DNA of 64,000 nt from Triglochin maritima (Eukaryota; Streptophyta; Magnoliopsida; Alismatales; Juncaginaceae): contig OY821786.1 in assembly GCA_963682175.1 (NCBI GenBank), positions 24,016,501 to 24,080,500 of the forward strand, in the 5' to 3' direction. Shown here one piece after another: positions 1-11,544 of the stretch (position 1 is the stretch's first letter; every line of letters begins with the position of its first letter). The notes below the pieces were generated by a model, which had not been told where the DNA came from, ran no database searches, and was given only the letters and a program-made list of their open reading frames with translations. A program made the position numbers and the translations under genes.

Positions 1-20
1 TCTCGTTTCATTCTTCTCCA

Positions 21-230
21 TCAGAAACTCCTCTGCAAGTCCTTATTCATCAAAGTTCTACCTAGATTTACTGTATACTTCGAGCTGTGAGCTTCATCCA
101 GAATCTCCTTCCTCAGTCCATCTACGTTAGGAACCCACAGACGATCCTGAAAATGTAGACTTCCATCTTCCGCAACCCGAAACTCGGATCCCTCAACCTC
201 AGCTGCTTGAAGTAAGGAACTCGACTTCAA
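21..230 (-). pseudogene. Ty3/gypsy integrase N-terminal (H2C2 zinc-binding) remnant
   Basis: The minus-strand peptide reads in the style of the gypsy integrase zinc-binding region: a 'LHFQDRLWVPNVDGLRKEIL' stretch followed by 'DEAHSS' and 'LGRTLMNKDL'. In intact elements this lies just downstream of RNase H and binds zinc through a His/Cys pair before the catalytic core. Here it sits directly after the RNase H piece at 240-794, in the correct order for a minus-strand pol. The remaining integrase would lie left of the window start, so its state cannot be judged. The frame breaks near 230, so it is a relic. The lineage call (Del/Tekay-like chromovirus) rests on neighbouring RT residues and the long LTR. 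Confidence 0.75.
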
Positions 231-239
231 ATCCTCGCA

Positions 240-1170
240 TTACTTCCGCACAATCCTAGACTCACCAACCCCAATCGACCAGTCTCTTCCACGAACGGAT
301 GCCAATCTGCCAGGTCCTCCAAGAGCCTCCCACTCCTGGACCCTCAACAAAGCCACATACCCTTCCCACTTCCTTCTTAGCGCGTTAGCTACGAAATTAG
401 CTTTCCCCGGGTGATATGAAATAATGAAGTCGTAGTCCTTGATGAACTCCAGCCACCATCGTTGCCTCATGTTCAGCTCCTTCTGTAAGAACACGTGCTT
501 CAGACTCTGATGGTCGGTGAACATTTCTAACTGTTCCCCATACAGGTAGTGCCTCCAGATCTTTAGTGCAAACACTACGGCGACAAGCTTCAGGTCATGC
601 ATGGGATAATTCTTCTCGTGCACCTTAAGTTGCCTTGATGCGTACGCCACGACCTTGTCATCCTGCATGGGGACACACCCCAAACCAGTCCCCGACGCAT
701 CGCAGTAGATTATGAATCCACCCGATCCATTTGGAAGTGTCAACACTAGTGCCAAAGTCAATCTCCTCTTCAGCTCCTGAAACTCCTGCTCCAAGTCTGG
801 CGACTAAATCAGAAGGTCGTCCACAATCACGAACTGATCCAAAAAAGGCTTGAATGCTCAGTTCATTTCGTCAATAAAAGTTGTCAGTGCATTGGTCAAT
901 CCGAATGGCATCACCAAGAACTCGAAGTGACCATAACGCGTCCTGAATTCATTTTTCGAAATACCCTCGCCCTTAATTCGAAGTTGGTGGTACCCTAACC
1001 TCAAATCTATCTTAGAGAATACTCTCGTTGTCGTAGCTGATCAAACAAGTTATCGATCCTCGGTAGGGGATATCGATTCTTGATCGTCACCTTGTTCAGC
1101 ATTCGATAGTCGATACACATTGGTCAGTCCAAAAAGCATTACCGAAACCCAAAGAGACCATTCCATGTCC
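240..1170 (-). pseudogene. Ty3/gypsy reverse transcriptase-RNase H remnant (Del/Tekay-like)
   Basis: Read on minus, 1170-800 holds RT motifs: '[20 protein letters not shown]', then '[14 protein letters not shown]', then '[18 protein letters not shown]', then the catalytic pair in 'VIVDDLLI'. After this the frame jumps over the RT thumb, about 90 codons, straight into '[11 protein letters not shown]' and the RNase H block at 794-240. That block has '[11 protein letters not shown]', 'YASRQLK', '[17 protein letters not shown]' and '[18 protein letters not shown]'. The RT part carries frameshifts and a stop. The enzyme would copy element RNA into cDNA in virus-like particles. This copy cannot do so because of the thumb deletion, the stops and missing gag. 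Confidence 0.85.
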
Positions 1171-1474
1171 TAAACGATGCCTCTTGAACATCCTCGCTCA
1201 ACATTAGCACAACATGTTCATTCGAAAAGGCTTGATGTACCAAGACCACCGACGCCCAGAAAAAAACAACCTCCTAATGAGGAAGTCACCCACCGGCCCT
1301 CAACAAAGTCATTGCAACCAAAACCAGAAACAACATACAAGAAAGTGTCTGCCAAAAGCAAATTTGATCTATTACTATCAGAATGTAGATTCTAAGTGAT
1401 TGGAATTTATCTACTGAGTATGAGCAAGATGCCTCAGTAGAGAGTATTCAAATTCTGTACACTTTAGGAATAAA
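1171..1474 (-). other. Decayed gypsy interior between PBS and RT
   Basis: Only about 300 bases separate the primer-binding site from RT. An intact gypsy element of this type carries gag and protease here, usually 1.5-2.5 kb, so most of both has been deleted. I recognise no zinc knuckle or protease motif in what remains. Short open frames on plus in this stretch have no family resemblance and are treated as chance. Confidence 0.5.
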
Positions 1475-1489
1475 CCTGCTCTGATACCA
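1475..1489 (-). other. Gypsy primer-binding site (initiator tRNA-Met type)
   Basis: On minus the sequence is TGGTATCAGAGCAGG, the classic match to the 3' end of plant initiator tRNA-Met, where minus-strand cDNA synthesis starts. It lies 3 bases inside the LTR edge and fixes both element orientation and the LTR boundary. Confidence 0.9.
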
Positions 1490-3462
1490 AGCTATAACGC
1501 CCCCAATCTCACAGGTACGCATAGTGGGAAAGGAAAGCTAGTGTCACGATCAAAGGCCTCTGCGACGACCAAAGGGGTTACAAGAGATAGACAACATACT
1601 GACTTGATACTATGAAACAACATACATGGATACACTAAAACAAGAAAATAGTTGAAACAAAAGGTTGTCCATATTTGGAAATAAATTCAAGTACAAATGA
1701 TAATATTCTCTATGAAAGGAAAAGGACAATACAAGTGCGGAAGGAAAGATAACCGAAGACTCTGGTCAACGTGTCCCTCGTTCAACTACTCGTCCAGCTC
1801 CCCTGTAGCCACCTAACTACCAGCAACACAACAACAAGATATGCATGAGTTTCCAATAAAGGAAACTCAATATGCCTCTGGCACAGACAAAAGATAAATC
1901 ACACAAACAAGCATGCGGTCGAAAACGAAAAACATTAGAAATAGAACATAAAGCATCAAACGCTATAGAAGGCTACGATTTTTTAAGCTGTGCCAGCCGG
2001 TGCACCCGACACATTCCTTGCAAAGAACCAGAACACCAGTCTTGCTTGTCAGAAGTGGTCACTCAGAAGTGACGCACCGCTTGGCACAAAGCGGTGCGCT
2101 GGATAGAACTCCCACAATGTGGAAATAAACCTACATGGTGCCATCAAAAACTTGGGAACATCTACCCTGAGACAGAATGGCAGCACGAATGCCCAGGACT
2201 AATCTTACGCCTGGTCTCCCATCATGAAGGTCTTATGCGAATGACCTCTGAAGCTAGAGGACCCACTCGTGGCCCATCAGCCCAGAATAGAACGTGCCCA
2301 AAATTAGTTTATCAAATTATATGTAATGCAAGCTACGTAATGATCTATAAATCTAAAATAGCTATAAGGTCCATAATAAGCGCAAGGAATTGTATACGAA
2401 TACCCTCCTCACATCCCCAAACAAAATCAAAATCTGAACATCCCAATCAAGGGGTCAAAGCACTCATGACAGCAAGCAATCATAACCGGATTGATAAACC
2501 GATAAATCAACCAATCAAGCATCTATAGGTCAAGATAAGGATGTTATAAGGTCTGATATCCTTTGGTCATACCCCAGAACAATATCACATATCACATCCG
2601 TAACACACCAACATGAAAGAAACTGTGGGATGATTCAAGACTGCAAAACATGTCATAGTCGAATGATATAATAACCGAAGACATACATTCGTCAATTTTA
2701 GAGCGTGCATGCGATTGTATCGAAACCTCAGAATTCGATATGAGTTTATAAATGTATGAAATTCAATAAATTTCAGTAGAGCCACCTGACAGGACGTACA
2801 TAGAGCACCAACAATGCTATGGGTATCTCCTGGCCCATATGTATGCAATCGGTATTCTACAACATGAATTTCAGGGCACATGCATGATAGGAACTTAGAA
2901 TCCCATACCATAATAGACTTTATAGGAAAGTGAAATAGAGCTAATGGATGAACATGTGTACTATGATCTGTAAACAAGTCATGAAAGTTTATAAGATAGG
3001 TTAAAGAAATGATGCACGATTACATGACCTAGGGTCAGCAGCAAATCGCGACAGAATCATCTATGTATGGCACGAATAATATATGCTTATGAAGTCCAAA
3101 ATCAGTATCCAAGTACAGGACATCATCAGAATAAGTCTACTAGATAATGACGAGCGCATATAATCTCATTTTAGTGCACCATCATGGTTTGTTAATAGAA
3201 TGTAATTATTAGTTACGCATGATTATGTATAATCTAAAATTAGCAAGGAGTCATTGACATACTATCCAAGCATAGTGGTAATTAACGCATGAGTAATGAT
3301 CTAAAATCAGTAACAAGGTATATGATAAGTGAATGAAATCATGAATCAACTCATCAGTATATTAAGAACTAATATTATCAAACCCTCTTGCGTGAACAAA
3401 TCTGGACAACTGTTCACAAATCACACAGAACACTATATCCGAAAGTAATGATGGTTTATGAC

Positions 3463-3482
3463 ATATATATATATATATATAT
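3463..3482. repeat. (TA)n microsatellite
   Basis: Ten uninterrupted TA dinucleotides followed by a short CATA run, inside the LTR. Confidence 0.95.
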
Positions 3483-3617
3483 ACATACATATAGAGTCAT
3501 GAAGTCATGCCAATAAATGAAATCACTAATCAATAACACGACCAGGAAAAAGGTTATCCTACAGCCAGATAAACATAATAACAAATCATCAAAAATCTCA
3601 GAAATCAGACCATACGT

Positions 3618-3657
3618 GTGGGGTTGTATATCAAGCAAGAGGAATGTACAACCCCAC
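3618..3657. other. Perfect 11-bp inverted repeat (hairpin) in LTR
   Basis: GTGGGGTTGTA at 3618-3628 pairs exactly with TACAACCCCAC at 3647-3657 across an 18-base loop. It could fold in LTR RNA near a possible processing region, but no function is demonstrated. Confidence 0.8.
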
Positions 3658-3996
3658 GTGACATACTCCCCATGGCCCCGTCGCCCCCCTACTGATTTCT
3701 CCATCAACTAACCAGGAGACATGGAGAAGATAACGTGCTAGAGTTAAGGGATGCACGGTTAGATGCTGAACGATTTGCACCACAAACCACCCGATCGACG
3801 GTACTTTTGTTGTGCGAACCCAAGTCCTTGCGACCAGGCAACCACTGGTATGGGGCTGTATCCCTCCCCAAACCTGCCACTATATCCTATCTTAAGGGCT
3901 GGAGGGCATACCTGATTTGGAGAAACAAACATTGCCTAATTTTTTTTGAAAAGGTGCTGCCTGGAGTCTCCTATGCACACCCTTCTCCTTTGCACG

Positions 3997-4044
3997 TTGC
4001 ACCTTTGCTGACCGGAGTTGTTGCACCTTTGCTGACCAAAGTTG
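3997..4044. repeat. Two copies of a 24-bp tandem repeat
   Basis: The unit starts TTGCACCTTTGCTGACC and repeats at 3997-4020 and 4021-4044 with two differences. A third partial copy follows. Confidence 0.9.
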
Positions 4045-4429
4045 TTGCACCCAATGAGCTGATGGATGTGGGGCTTAGGGTGGGAAGAAGTGAGGAAAAG
4101 GATGAGGAAGTGTGAGGGTTGGGTGGAGCTGAGGAGACCTTTTTGTTTGCAATAAAACATCTTCTTCAATAGCCATCAAGTCCATTAAAGCCCCATCAAC
4201 ACATGCCAAAACAAGCTCCATTTAAATGCAAGCACTAATTTGCATTCAACCACACTAAAGCACACCCTTAACACCATGCCACCTCACCTGACTTGGCCCA
4301 ATTTATGAGTCTCTTCACCTAGTCGCATCCAAGCCAAAACCGATCGGGCCCAAAACACGTGATCACCCGGGGAGTTGCACCAAATCACTCGACAAGAAAA
4401 CTTTATCATGGGTTTCATTTGGAAATCAC

Positions 4430-5250
4430 CCTGACACATTGACTCCAACAATGTGCGGGTGTTATAATTGATGCTATCATAAACAATCTGGCACAACTGC
4501 CATAGCTCAAGTCCATGATGAGGGCGCTGCAGGAGGAGGTCTTTGAACCTCTAAAAGAAAGAATGAAATGATTCGTTCTCGGTCTGATACATCTGATGTA
4601 TTTGGTGCCATAGTTGTTGAGTTTTCCTTTCGGAGAAGAATCTTCAAAAAGACAGTCACAAAATAATCCCAAGATTGAATCGAGTTTACCGGGAGGTTGT
4701 ACATCCATTTCTTCCCATTATGCTTCAACACGAAAGAAATCATCCTCAACTGGACTGAATCGTCGTCAAGCAGTTGGAGCTTGAACAAGGAGCACACTTC
4801 CTCGAATTCATGTATAAAGATATACGGATCTTCCTTATTGGCAGTAAAGGTAGGTAGCATGCTCACATATTGAGGTTTTAATTCATAGTTGTTCTCGCGA
4901 ACAGGCGGGAGAACTATGCAAGATGGCTGCACGGTCCAAACAGGATGGGTCCGCTCCGACAGTTATCGATCTATCCTGTCGAGCTAAAGGTGGTGGTGCA
5001 CCAAGAGCTCGATCCTGACCGAATCCCTCTTCCTCCTGGGTCGGAGGAGGACGAGAAGGTCTACGTGGTGGTGGGAGTGGACCGAGAAACTCCATATATG
5101 GAATCCAATCTCCCCCATCTCCACGAGACGACTCGGCTTGATGCTTCAAGGGAGCACGAGGCGGAGATGGCCGATCACATCGTCCGTCCATCTCAGAAAA
5201 ATGCACTCTCTCAAGTCGAGCGCTCTCACTGGAACGAGTCCAACCTCGCA
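4430..5250 (-). pseudogene. Athila/Tat-like gypsy gag remnant
   Basis: The minus-strand product 'PSCIVLPPVRENNYELKPQY', then 'DPYIFIHEFEEVCSLFKLQ', then 'FVLKHNGKKWMYNLP' aligns by eye with the gag at 51215-51859 ('SCIVLPEANGNHFEVKPQF', 'FLREFEEVCVMFKLQ', 'FALKDDAKKWLYSNQ'). Near 4440-4495 the ending 'CQIVYDS' and 'TRTLLESMCQGDF' matches the same gag further on. Gag forms the virus-like particle that packages element RNA. The frame shifts more than once, and recognisable gag stops near 4400. Downstream protease and pol are absent, so the copy is truncated there, next to the Del LTR. Confidence 0.8.
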
Positions 5251-6310
5251 TAAAATGTTCGACTCGACTCTAAAACCACACACAACAGAAGGTGTACTCA
5301 GAGGAGGAGACTACTCGTAGAAAATAGATGAGGAGAGGACTCAGATGAGGAGGGAAGAATCCTTAGATCTAACGTGCGTAATGGGATCAGGTAGAAGCCT
5401 AACTAGAAAGCACGGTTCAATCAGCTTAAGGCTATGGGTCCTTAGGCTAGATGACACCTAACTTCGAAGTCACTAGCCTCGACACACCTCACCTCCCTAC
5501 AATGAGGACCACAATGCACAGCAAGTGATACCAGATCCGGAGATCCAGTACCTCCTATTATCGACAAGGTAGGCAACCCCGATCAGGCCATGACGGTCTC
5601 AACTAGATTACTCTCCTAGTGCGTCCGAAATCCAAGGGCCAATGTCTACTTGCTTTTAGTTAAGGCTTGATTAAGAGTGATTTTTAGGACCAAGGAAAGG
5701 GTGATGAAATCCCCCACCTTATCTTTTATGGGACAACCCCTCCTTAGTAGTGTTTTGATCCTAAATCTAGCAATCAACGCTCCAATCAAACCCTCAACTC
5801 ACTCTTGTCCTGATGCAATTCCTACTAACTAATGCATGGGCATACAAGATGCATGAATGAGTGTAGAAAATGCGTACCTCACGCCAGCGCTCAACAACTG
5901 AAAATAAAGCTAAAAGAAAAGACAACTACGTGCCTAAGTCAAGTACATGATGCGTGACCTAACCAAGTAAAAAAGTCTAGTCTTTTGCTTTGGATTTTAT
6001 GGCCAAGTTGATTAATGGGGATTTGTTTAATGATTTGGGAGAAAACTAGGAGTCATAGATACAAAATAGTGCTCCCAGATAACTAAAATAAAAGAACCAA
6101 CTACCAGAAGAAAACTGAGAGCAAGAAAAGCTCACCATACCACCAATTGGCGGTCCAGGACCGCTGATTGGCGGTCCTTGTTTAAGCTTTTGTGCTCTAA
6201 CTCGTCCAGTAGCCTACCCTTGATCCAAACGTTCCCTGAAACAAACAAAAACTAAAAACAACAAATTAAAACCACTCGAATCGTCCAAACCAAAGTCTGG
6301 ATAGATCACC
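5251..6310 (-). other. Gypsy 5' leader (untranslated) of the minus copy
   Basis: This is the counterpart of 50031-51214 in the full element, including the 'gtcatgcatcatgtatgtga' type block (near 5945-5965 here, near 50385-50405 there) and the block on a 'ccaatgtctacttg' theme near 5640. I see no gene. It contains the paired palindromes at 6141-6178. Confidence 0.75.
6141..6178. other. Paired GGCGGTC palindromic motifs in gypsy leader
   Basis: Two imperfect dyads sit side by side: ACCAATTGGCGGTCC, then GGACCGCTGATTGGCGGTCC. The same motif occurs in the LTR (48971-49010, 56079-56098) and leader (50183-50201) of the larger element. Confidence 0.8.
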
Positions 6311-6328
6311 TCCCCGGCAACGGCGCCA
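6311..6328 (-). other. Gypsy primer-binding site (TGGCGCC type)
   Basis: On minus this reads TGGCGCCGTTGCCGGGGA, identical to the site at 50012. It is the usual PBS of Athila/Tat gypsy elements, generally attributed to tRNA-Asp. It lies 6 bases from the LTR edge. Confidence 0.9.
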
Positions 6329-6334
6329 AAAACA

Positions 6335-7087
6335 TGATTGATACGTTTTAATTTACCGAAAGTGCACGGCCGCGTTGAAGCGGTGGCAAATACAGGTCAA
6401 TCCACAGGGAGGTGTGTTGACTTTTGGTTTGTTCGAAGGTGAGTGGGAAAGAAAGGAGAGAATGATTGATTACACTAAGCTACTCTAAAGTGCGAAAGTA
6501 AATAGAAGATAAGCAATAAAACTAACCCCAAAATGGGTAGAGAAATAATGTGAATATAAAGATGTGTATGTTTGTGTGTGTTCCATTATGCTTGCCACAA
6601 CATGTAGTGCATGAAATCATAAAACTAAATCCAACTTTGCGTCCACATGAAATAAGATAAGATCATATCATTAAAACATACAAGACAATAATTGGAATGA
6701 AGCTAAATGAACTCATGTATAAAGACTAGACCCTACTATGCCTCCACATGAATTAAGATAACACATTATCATTAAAACATACAAGACATTTACCAAGGTA
6801 AAGGCAACAAGATTACATACACTACAAATTGTGTTTCCAATATTAATTCCATCCATATCCTCACGTTATCATTCCCCATAAAATAGGTCCGCTAATCTAA
6901 GCATAAGCTAAGCTTCATTCAAGAGCATTAGCATATCAAAGATAAGAGTGAAACCCCATTAGGTGGTTATGGAAATCATATAAGGCTCAAGGGATTAAGA
7001 TAACACACACCTAATACACTACATGATCATATCAAATATTTCTGCACCCCCCAAATGGGGATGGAACTACTCACTACTCACTACCCA
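6335..7087 (-). repeat. Partial Athila/Tat-like LTR (3' part of the LTR)
   Basis: The edge at 6335 reads TGATTGATACGTTTTAATTT on plus, the complement of the LTR ends at 50005 and 57089. Homology runs to the block GGGATGGAACTACTCACTAC near 7062-7085 and then stops. The full LTR is about 1.4 kb, so roughly the first half is missing. The break is where the second Del-type LTR begins. Confidence 0.8.
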
Positions 7088-7089
7088 AA

Positions 7090-9768
7090 TGAGCAAATTA
7101 ATATGACTCATGGGTGTGTACGACCTGTCGGGCAGTTTTACAATCGGTTAACTTAATCGGGTCGATCGGGTGCAATTCGTGTGTGTGGTTTGGCTTGGGG
7201 TTTGAGCAGGGATTTAGGGCAGAGGTGTGAAGTTTGGGTGATGTGGTTGCCATGTCAGCAAGAGGTGTTCTCTTAAGATTTGCAAACATTTGAATTGCTA
7301 GCCATATGGTATGTTTGATTTTGGTCTTTATTGCTTTAAACCCTTGCCTTTTGTGTTTGTTTCCTTGAAACACAAACACGACCCAGACTCCAGCCATCGC
7401 CACACCCTTCCCCTTCTCTAAGCCACCACCTCAGGACATCTCCACCTCCGGTGAGCTATTGTCTGACTTCCGGAAGATTTTGATGGAGCAACTAGTGGAC
7501 AACTTGGTGCGTAAAACTTGAAGAGGTTTAGTGTCTGATCTCCAGCATGCTCAAATTCTATTCTGGAGAATTAGGTATGCACCTATCTCTTGAAGAGTTT
7601 TATGGAAGGGTATGTTGGCTGGAGGGGCCGGCCAATATCAGGTGGTGGCTTGTGCAACGGTTGCACTACCAACCAATTTATGTCTAGGGCGTGCTGGTTG
7701 CATGCGCTAGAAGGGGGTTGGCTGTGGGCAGCCAGGGAGACCAGAGCTCTGGTGAGCTCAGGTAAGGTCCAACTAGGGGTCTTGATGTTTTGTCTGGGCT
7801 AAATTTTGGGGTGGACACAGATCTGGTTGGGTGTGGCAGGTGCATACATGATCTGGCTAGGGTTTGTCCTCAACCCTCATGGGTCCTTGTTTCAGTCGGC
7901 TGGCTGGTGCAGCCTTCTTAAATGGTGTCTGGGGTCAGGAGGTGGTGAGGATGGATCCTATGGAAGTGAGGGGATGTGCTGGTATTGCATGGTGTGAGCT
8001 GGGTGCGCAGAAATTAGCTACCCATGCGGCTAATGCACCCACGTATCACCGGCTCGGTGGATGGACTGAGCAACCTGGACTGACCACTTCTGATCTCATC
8101 CCACTCCAGATTTCCTGAGATGTTTCCCTAAGCCCTTGTCGTGGATGGTTCTGAGGTTCATGGATCTGGTTGTGAGTTGATTGATTGGCTTGTTATTGGA
8201 AGCAATTAAGATCAATGTGTTGATTCGTGCAATTCGGCATATATGTTGGTCGATTTAAGTAGAGATATATTACATCTATATGATCTGATTGTAGGTGTAA
8301 ATTCCTAGTGCCGGAGAAATGCAACAATAATTCAAAATAATCTAGCTCTATTATATCATGCGCTAATCATATTACACTTTAATGCTAAGTGTTAACTAGA
8401 TCGTATGCATGACGTTTGATTGAAGACATATCTCGGGAGTTTTGATATCATTAACATATCCATCCTATTAGCTTACTAATTATCATGTTATTTGTACAAT
8501 TATCACTACTGATCGTGCTCTGAAATTTTCATTATATGCGGGTATATGTTCTGAAATGAATGATGCGTATTTTCTAGTATGGTGTGGTTCGAAAGCGATT
8601 TCTTTTGGTCTATAACACATCAGTTCTATACTTATTCATATCTATGCATTGCTGATTCATTATGTTAATTCATGTTGAGTTCTATCCTTAGGAAATCAGA
8701 CCTCATAATGGCGTTATCATGACCCGTCGATGACACGTTTAGTCATTTTGCGGTTTTACCAATCTGGTTAGGGTTGGTAGTTGTTTTTGATGCAACTGTA
8801 TCCCAATTTGGGGAATTGTATTGTTGACTGTTGTTTGGGGCTCTGAGGAGGTTATTCTTATAACCCAACTTGAGCTTGTTCTGACTGCTATAGCTATACT
8901 ATATATATAGATGAGTAGGTAGTTGCATTGCATTTAATTTGATAATTAATTCTGGGTACGTTTTATTTTCTGGGCCGACGAGCCACAGATGGGTCCTCTA
9001 GCTCAGAGGCCATTCAATTAAGACCCCTATGTGAGGGCCATGCATAAGATATGTCTTGGGTAGGCACGCTGCCATTCTGACTCAAGGTAGATGTTCCCAA
9101 GTTCGCAATGGCATCATGTAGGTTTGGTTCCGCATTTTGGGACTTCTATCCAGTGCACTGCTTTGCGCCAAGCGGTAGGTCACTGCCAAGGGACCGCTTA
9201 TGACCAGCGAGGTTGGTGTTCTGGTTCCCTGCGAGGAATGTGTTTGGTGTGCCTAATTGGCACGACTTACGGAGTTGTGGCTTTCTGTTGCATTTGATGC
9301 TTTCTGCTCTGTTCTATTTCTCAAGCTTTTCTTAGTTAGACTACATGCATTCCTATATAAAACTCTGATGGGACAAGGGGCATACTAGGTTTTCTTAATT
9401 AAAACTCATACATTTGTTAATGCAGTGCTTGCAGGTACTTAGGTTCCACAGGGCAGACTGGACGAGTATCAAAGATTCTGTACACGAGAGACATGTCGAC
9501 CGGAGTCCTCAGTTATCCTTTATTTCCACGTTCATTATTGTATTTCCCTTTGAAACTCGACTAATGTAATCAATCTTTTAGACATGGTTGTTTAGCTACT
9601 TTGAGTAATATTTTATTTTTGATTCAGTATCCACGTACGTCGTTTGCGGTGGTCGAGTTAGTTTATGTTCGTCTATCTATTGTAACTCCTTTGGTCATTG
9701 TGGATGTCTCTGATCGTGACACTTGTGTATCTTCCAGGTGTACGTACCCGCACGGTCATGGCATTACA
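7090..9768 (+). repeat. Second Del/Tekay-like LTR (plus orientation, probably solo)
   Basis: The right part (about 8680-9768) matches the complement of 1493-2600 block by block, including 'tgggtcctctagct' at 8991 and the segment 9125-9285, and ends GGCATTACA at 9768. The left edge is uncertain, since homology is weak before about 8600. No PBS, RT or gag follows 9768, so this looks like a solo or truncated LTR. Several short open frames between 7590 and 9297 have no recognisable domain and are not called genes. Confidence 0.65.
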
Positions 9769-9789
9769 TTTTTCTAATCACATTGCCAT

Positions 9790-10163
9790 CTCTATCTCAT
9801 TCTATCCCTCACATCTTCTCCCTCTCGTTCCCTTCCCTCTCTCTCCTCTCCTATTCTCCTTCACGTTCCCTTCCCTCTTTCACCACTCTCCTTCTCCATC
9901 TTCTTATCATTTTCTCTCTCCCCTTATCTTTCCCCTCTTCCATCTCTTTCTCTAACTCCCTTTTATACCTCCCCTCCACTCCCTCCTATTCGTCTCGCTC
10001 ACTCCCCCTTATCCTCCCTCCTCTCACTTCCCTTCTTTCTCTTCTACGTCACCTCTTCCCTATTCTCCTTCTCTCTTCTCATTTCTTCTCTCCTTATCCA
10101 TATCCTTCTTCCCTCTTCCCGACCTCTATCCTTCTCTCTCTGTCTGTCTATCTCTCCTTAACC
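9790..10163. repeat. CT-rich (GA-rich on minus) tract
   Basis: The plus strand is nearly all C and T with irregular CTCTCC, TTCCCT and TCTTCT motifs, lying between the Del LTR and the poly(T) that marks the 3' end of a minus-strand LINE. Read on minus, the order is LINE, poly(A), GA-rich DNA. The same order is seen at five places in the right half. The open frames here (Ser/Leu/Pro-rich) are composition artefacts. Confidence 0.9.
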
Positions 10164-11543
10164 TTTTTTTTGCAATGCAAAAGGGAGGCATAGCCTCTAA
10201 ATCTATTAAGTATGTAAATTTTTACAACCTACCAAAAAATTTGTTTTTAGTTTGAGGAATATAGCACATACCCACCCACTATCGCGAATATAGGCTACAA
10301 GCTACATGCTATAACAAACGGTTGCTCTATCTTATGCCCACACTCGCTTAAACTCTCTCAAGATCTCAGGATCCTCTTTAATATCCTTCAAGCTCGCCTT
10401 AATGACATGCACCCCATCCTTTACAAGCTTCACAATATCCACTAAGTGCCTCTTCTCATCCTCGAAGATGGGCCTAAATCTTTCTTGCCAACATTCATGC
10501 ACAACCACACTGAATACCAAGCAAAGAAGGAGAAGCTTCTCAGCCCCACCAATCATTCAAATTATATTGTGCAATTCGGCCTCCATGGTAGTTTCAACAT
10601 CGATAGTCAATTGTACCACACCTCTCACATGAGCCCATACTTGTCTCGTGAACGCAGATTGCCAAAAGAGGTGTGCCACATCCTCCTCGCAATCCTCGCA
10701 AAAACACACACCTGGTGTCACGTGTGGCTCCTTGTTTCTTCTTCAAGCACTGAGTTGTCAATCTTACTCGGTATGCCCACCAAAGTGCCATGGCATACTT
10801 TGGTACTTATTGTTTGTGCCACACACTATTGGGGCTCAAGCAACTTCCTCCATCCTCTAACTCACCCACTTCCAAGCCTCCTTTATTGTGAACTTCTCAT
10901 TGGTCATTTGTACCCGAACTGGTTTGTCCCTCCCTAAGGAGAATGGAACCCTTAGAATTTACGACCATAAAGTATCCATCTTAGTAGACCGTGGATGTGG
11001 GAGACTCCAAGCCCCGTCTATGATGAAATAGGATACACGGGTATCTATTGGGACCCCATGTCTTATTGCAGTCGATCTCCACCTGGTCTCCCAAAGATCG
11101 GCATTCCACACCAAGGGTCAGAGATTAAACAAATGGTAGTCCCATCCCTCACCTCGTATTGAATTTTCTCCTTCGCTTTGTCACGAACACTTAAGATATG
11201 TCTCCATGCCAAAGAGGACGTCGATGGAGAACAGGCAAGCCAAATAGACCGATTGCACATGTATTTTCGACGAATGCACTGCACCCAAAGTGATCCACCA
11301 TCTTCCACGACCAGCCTGAAGAGTCGGAGCATCCCTACTTCATTCCACTCCTTCAGTCGCGTCAACCTCAGACCACCTTCCTTCTTTGGTGTGCATATAT
11401 CCTTTCATGATATGGCTACCAACTTTTTTGGACCACCCTACACAAAAAAGGTCATGACACTTTGGAGCTCTTTCAATACCCTCCAGCGATTCACAAATGT
11501 CGAGGTCCAGTATGTTAGCATCTATTGATTTAATCAACAAGTT
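10164..11543 (-). pseudogene. 5'-truncated LINE: ORF2 C-terminal part and 3' end
   Basis: The poly(A) tail appears as T8 at 10164-10171, preceded on minus by the family 3' end (a 'ggctatgcctcccttttgca' type sequence, compare 41085-41118). Upstream, pieces align with LINE-1 ORF2: 'YWTSTF', then 'RLTRLKEWNEVGMLRLFRLV', 'WVQCIRRKYM', then the terminal block 'HECWQERFRPIFEDEKRHLV' and 'LREFKRVWA'. This covers the region after RT plus the zf-RVT segment. Several frameshifts are present. The LINE breaks near 11543, where copia LTR sequence starts, so endonuclease and RT are missing. The join to a truncated LTR suggests a rearrangement rather than a simple insertion. Confidence 0.85.
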
Positions 11544-11544
11544 C

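Larger units (their letters stand above)
1493..4260 (-). repeat. Long LTR of Del/Tekay-like gypsy element (minus orientation)
   Basis: The LTR edge next to the PBS reads TATAACGCCC on plus, where TG is expected, so the terminal CA has mutated to TA. About 1493-2600 is clearly homologous, in inverted orientation, to the plus-strand copy ending at 9768. Shared blocks include the stretch around 2000-2110 (AAGCGGT and 'tggtgttctggttc' on the element strand) and around 2140-2310 ('tgggtcctctagct'). Homology fades above about 2600, so the far edge near 4260 is approximate. At more than 2 kb this is a long LTR, as is usual for the Del/Tekay lineage. It contains a TA microsatellite, a hairpin and a small tandem repeat, listed separately. 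No gene is seen inside. Confidence 0.75.

Noticed and set aside
1177..1399. Plus-strand open frames of 61-72 codons
   Set aside because: They are antisense to the decayed gypsy interior and have no recognised family.
7590..8118. Possible small host gene (Trp/Gly-rich frames)
   Set aside because: The frames overlap each other, lack any domain, and fall inside an LTR-like block.
11513..11519. TGTTAGC as the true start of the copia LTR in copy A
   Set aside because: LINE coding similarity (the YWT motif and residues before it) extends across this point to about 11543, so the TG is more likely LINE sequence.
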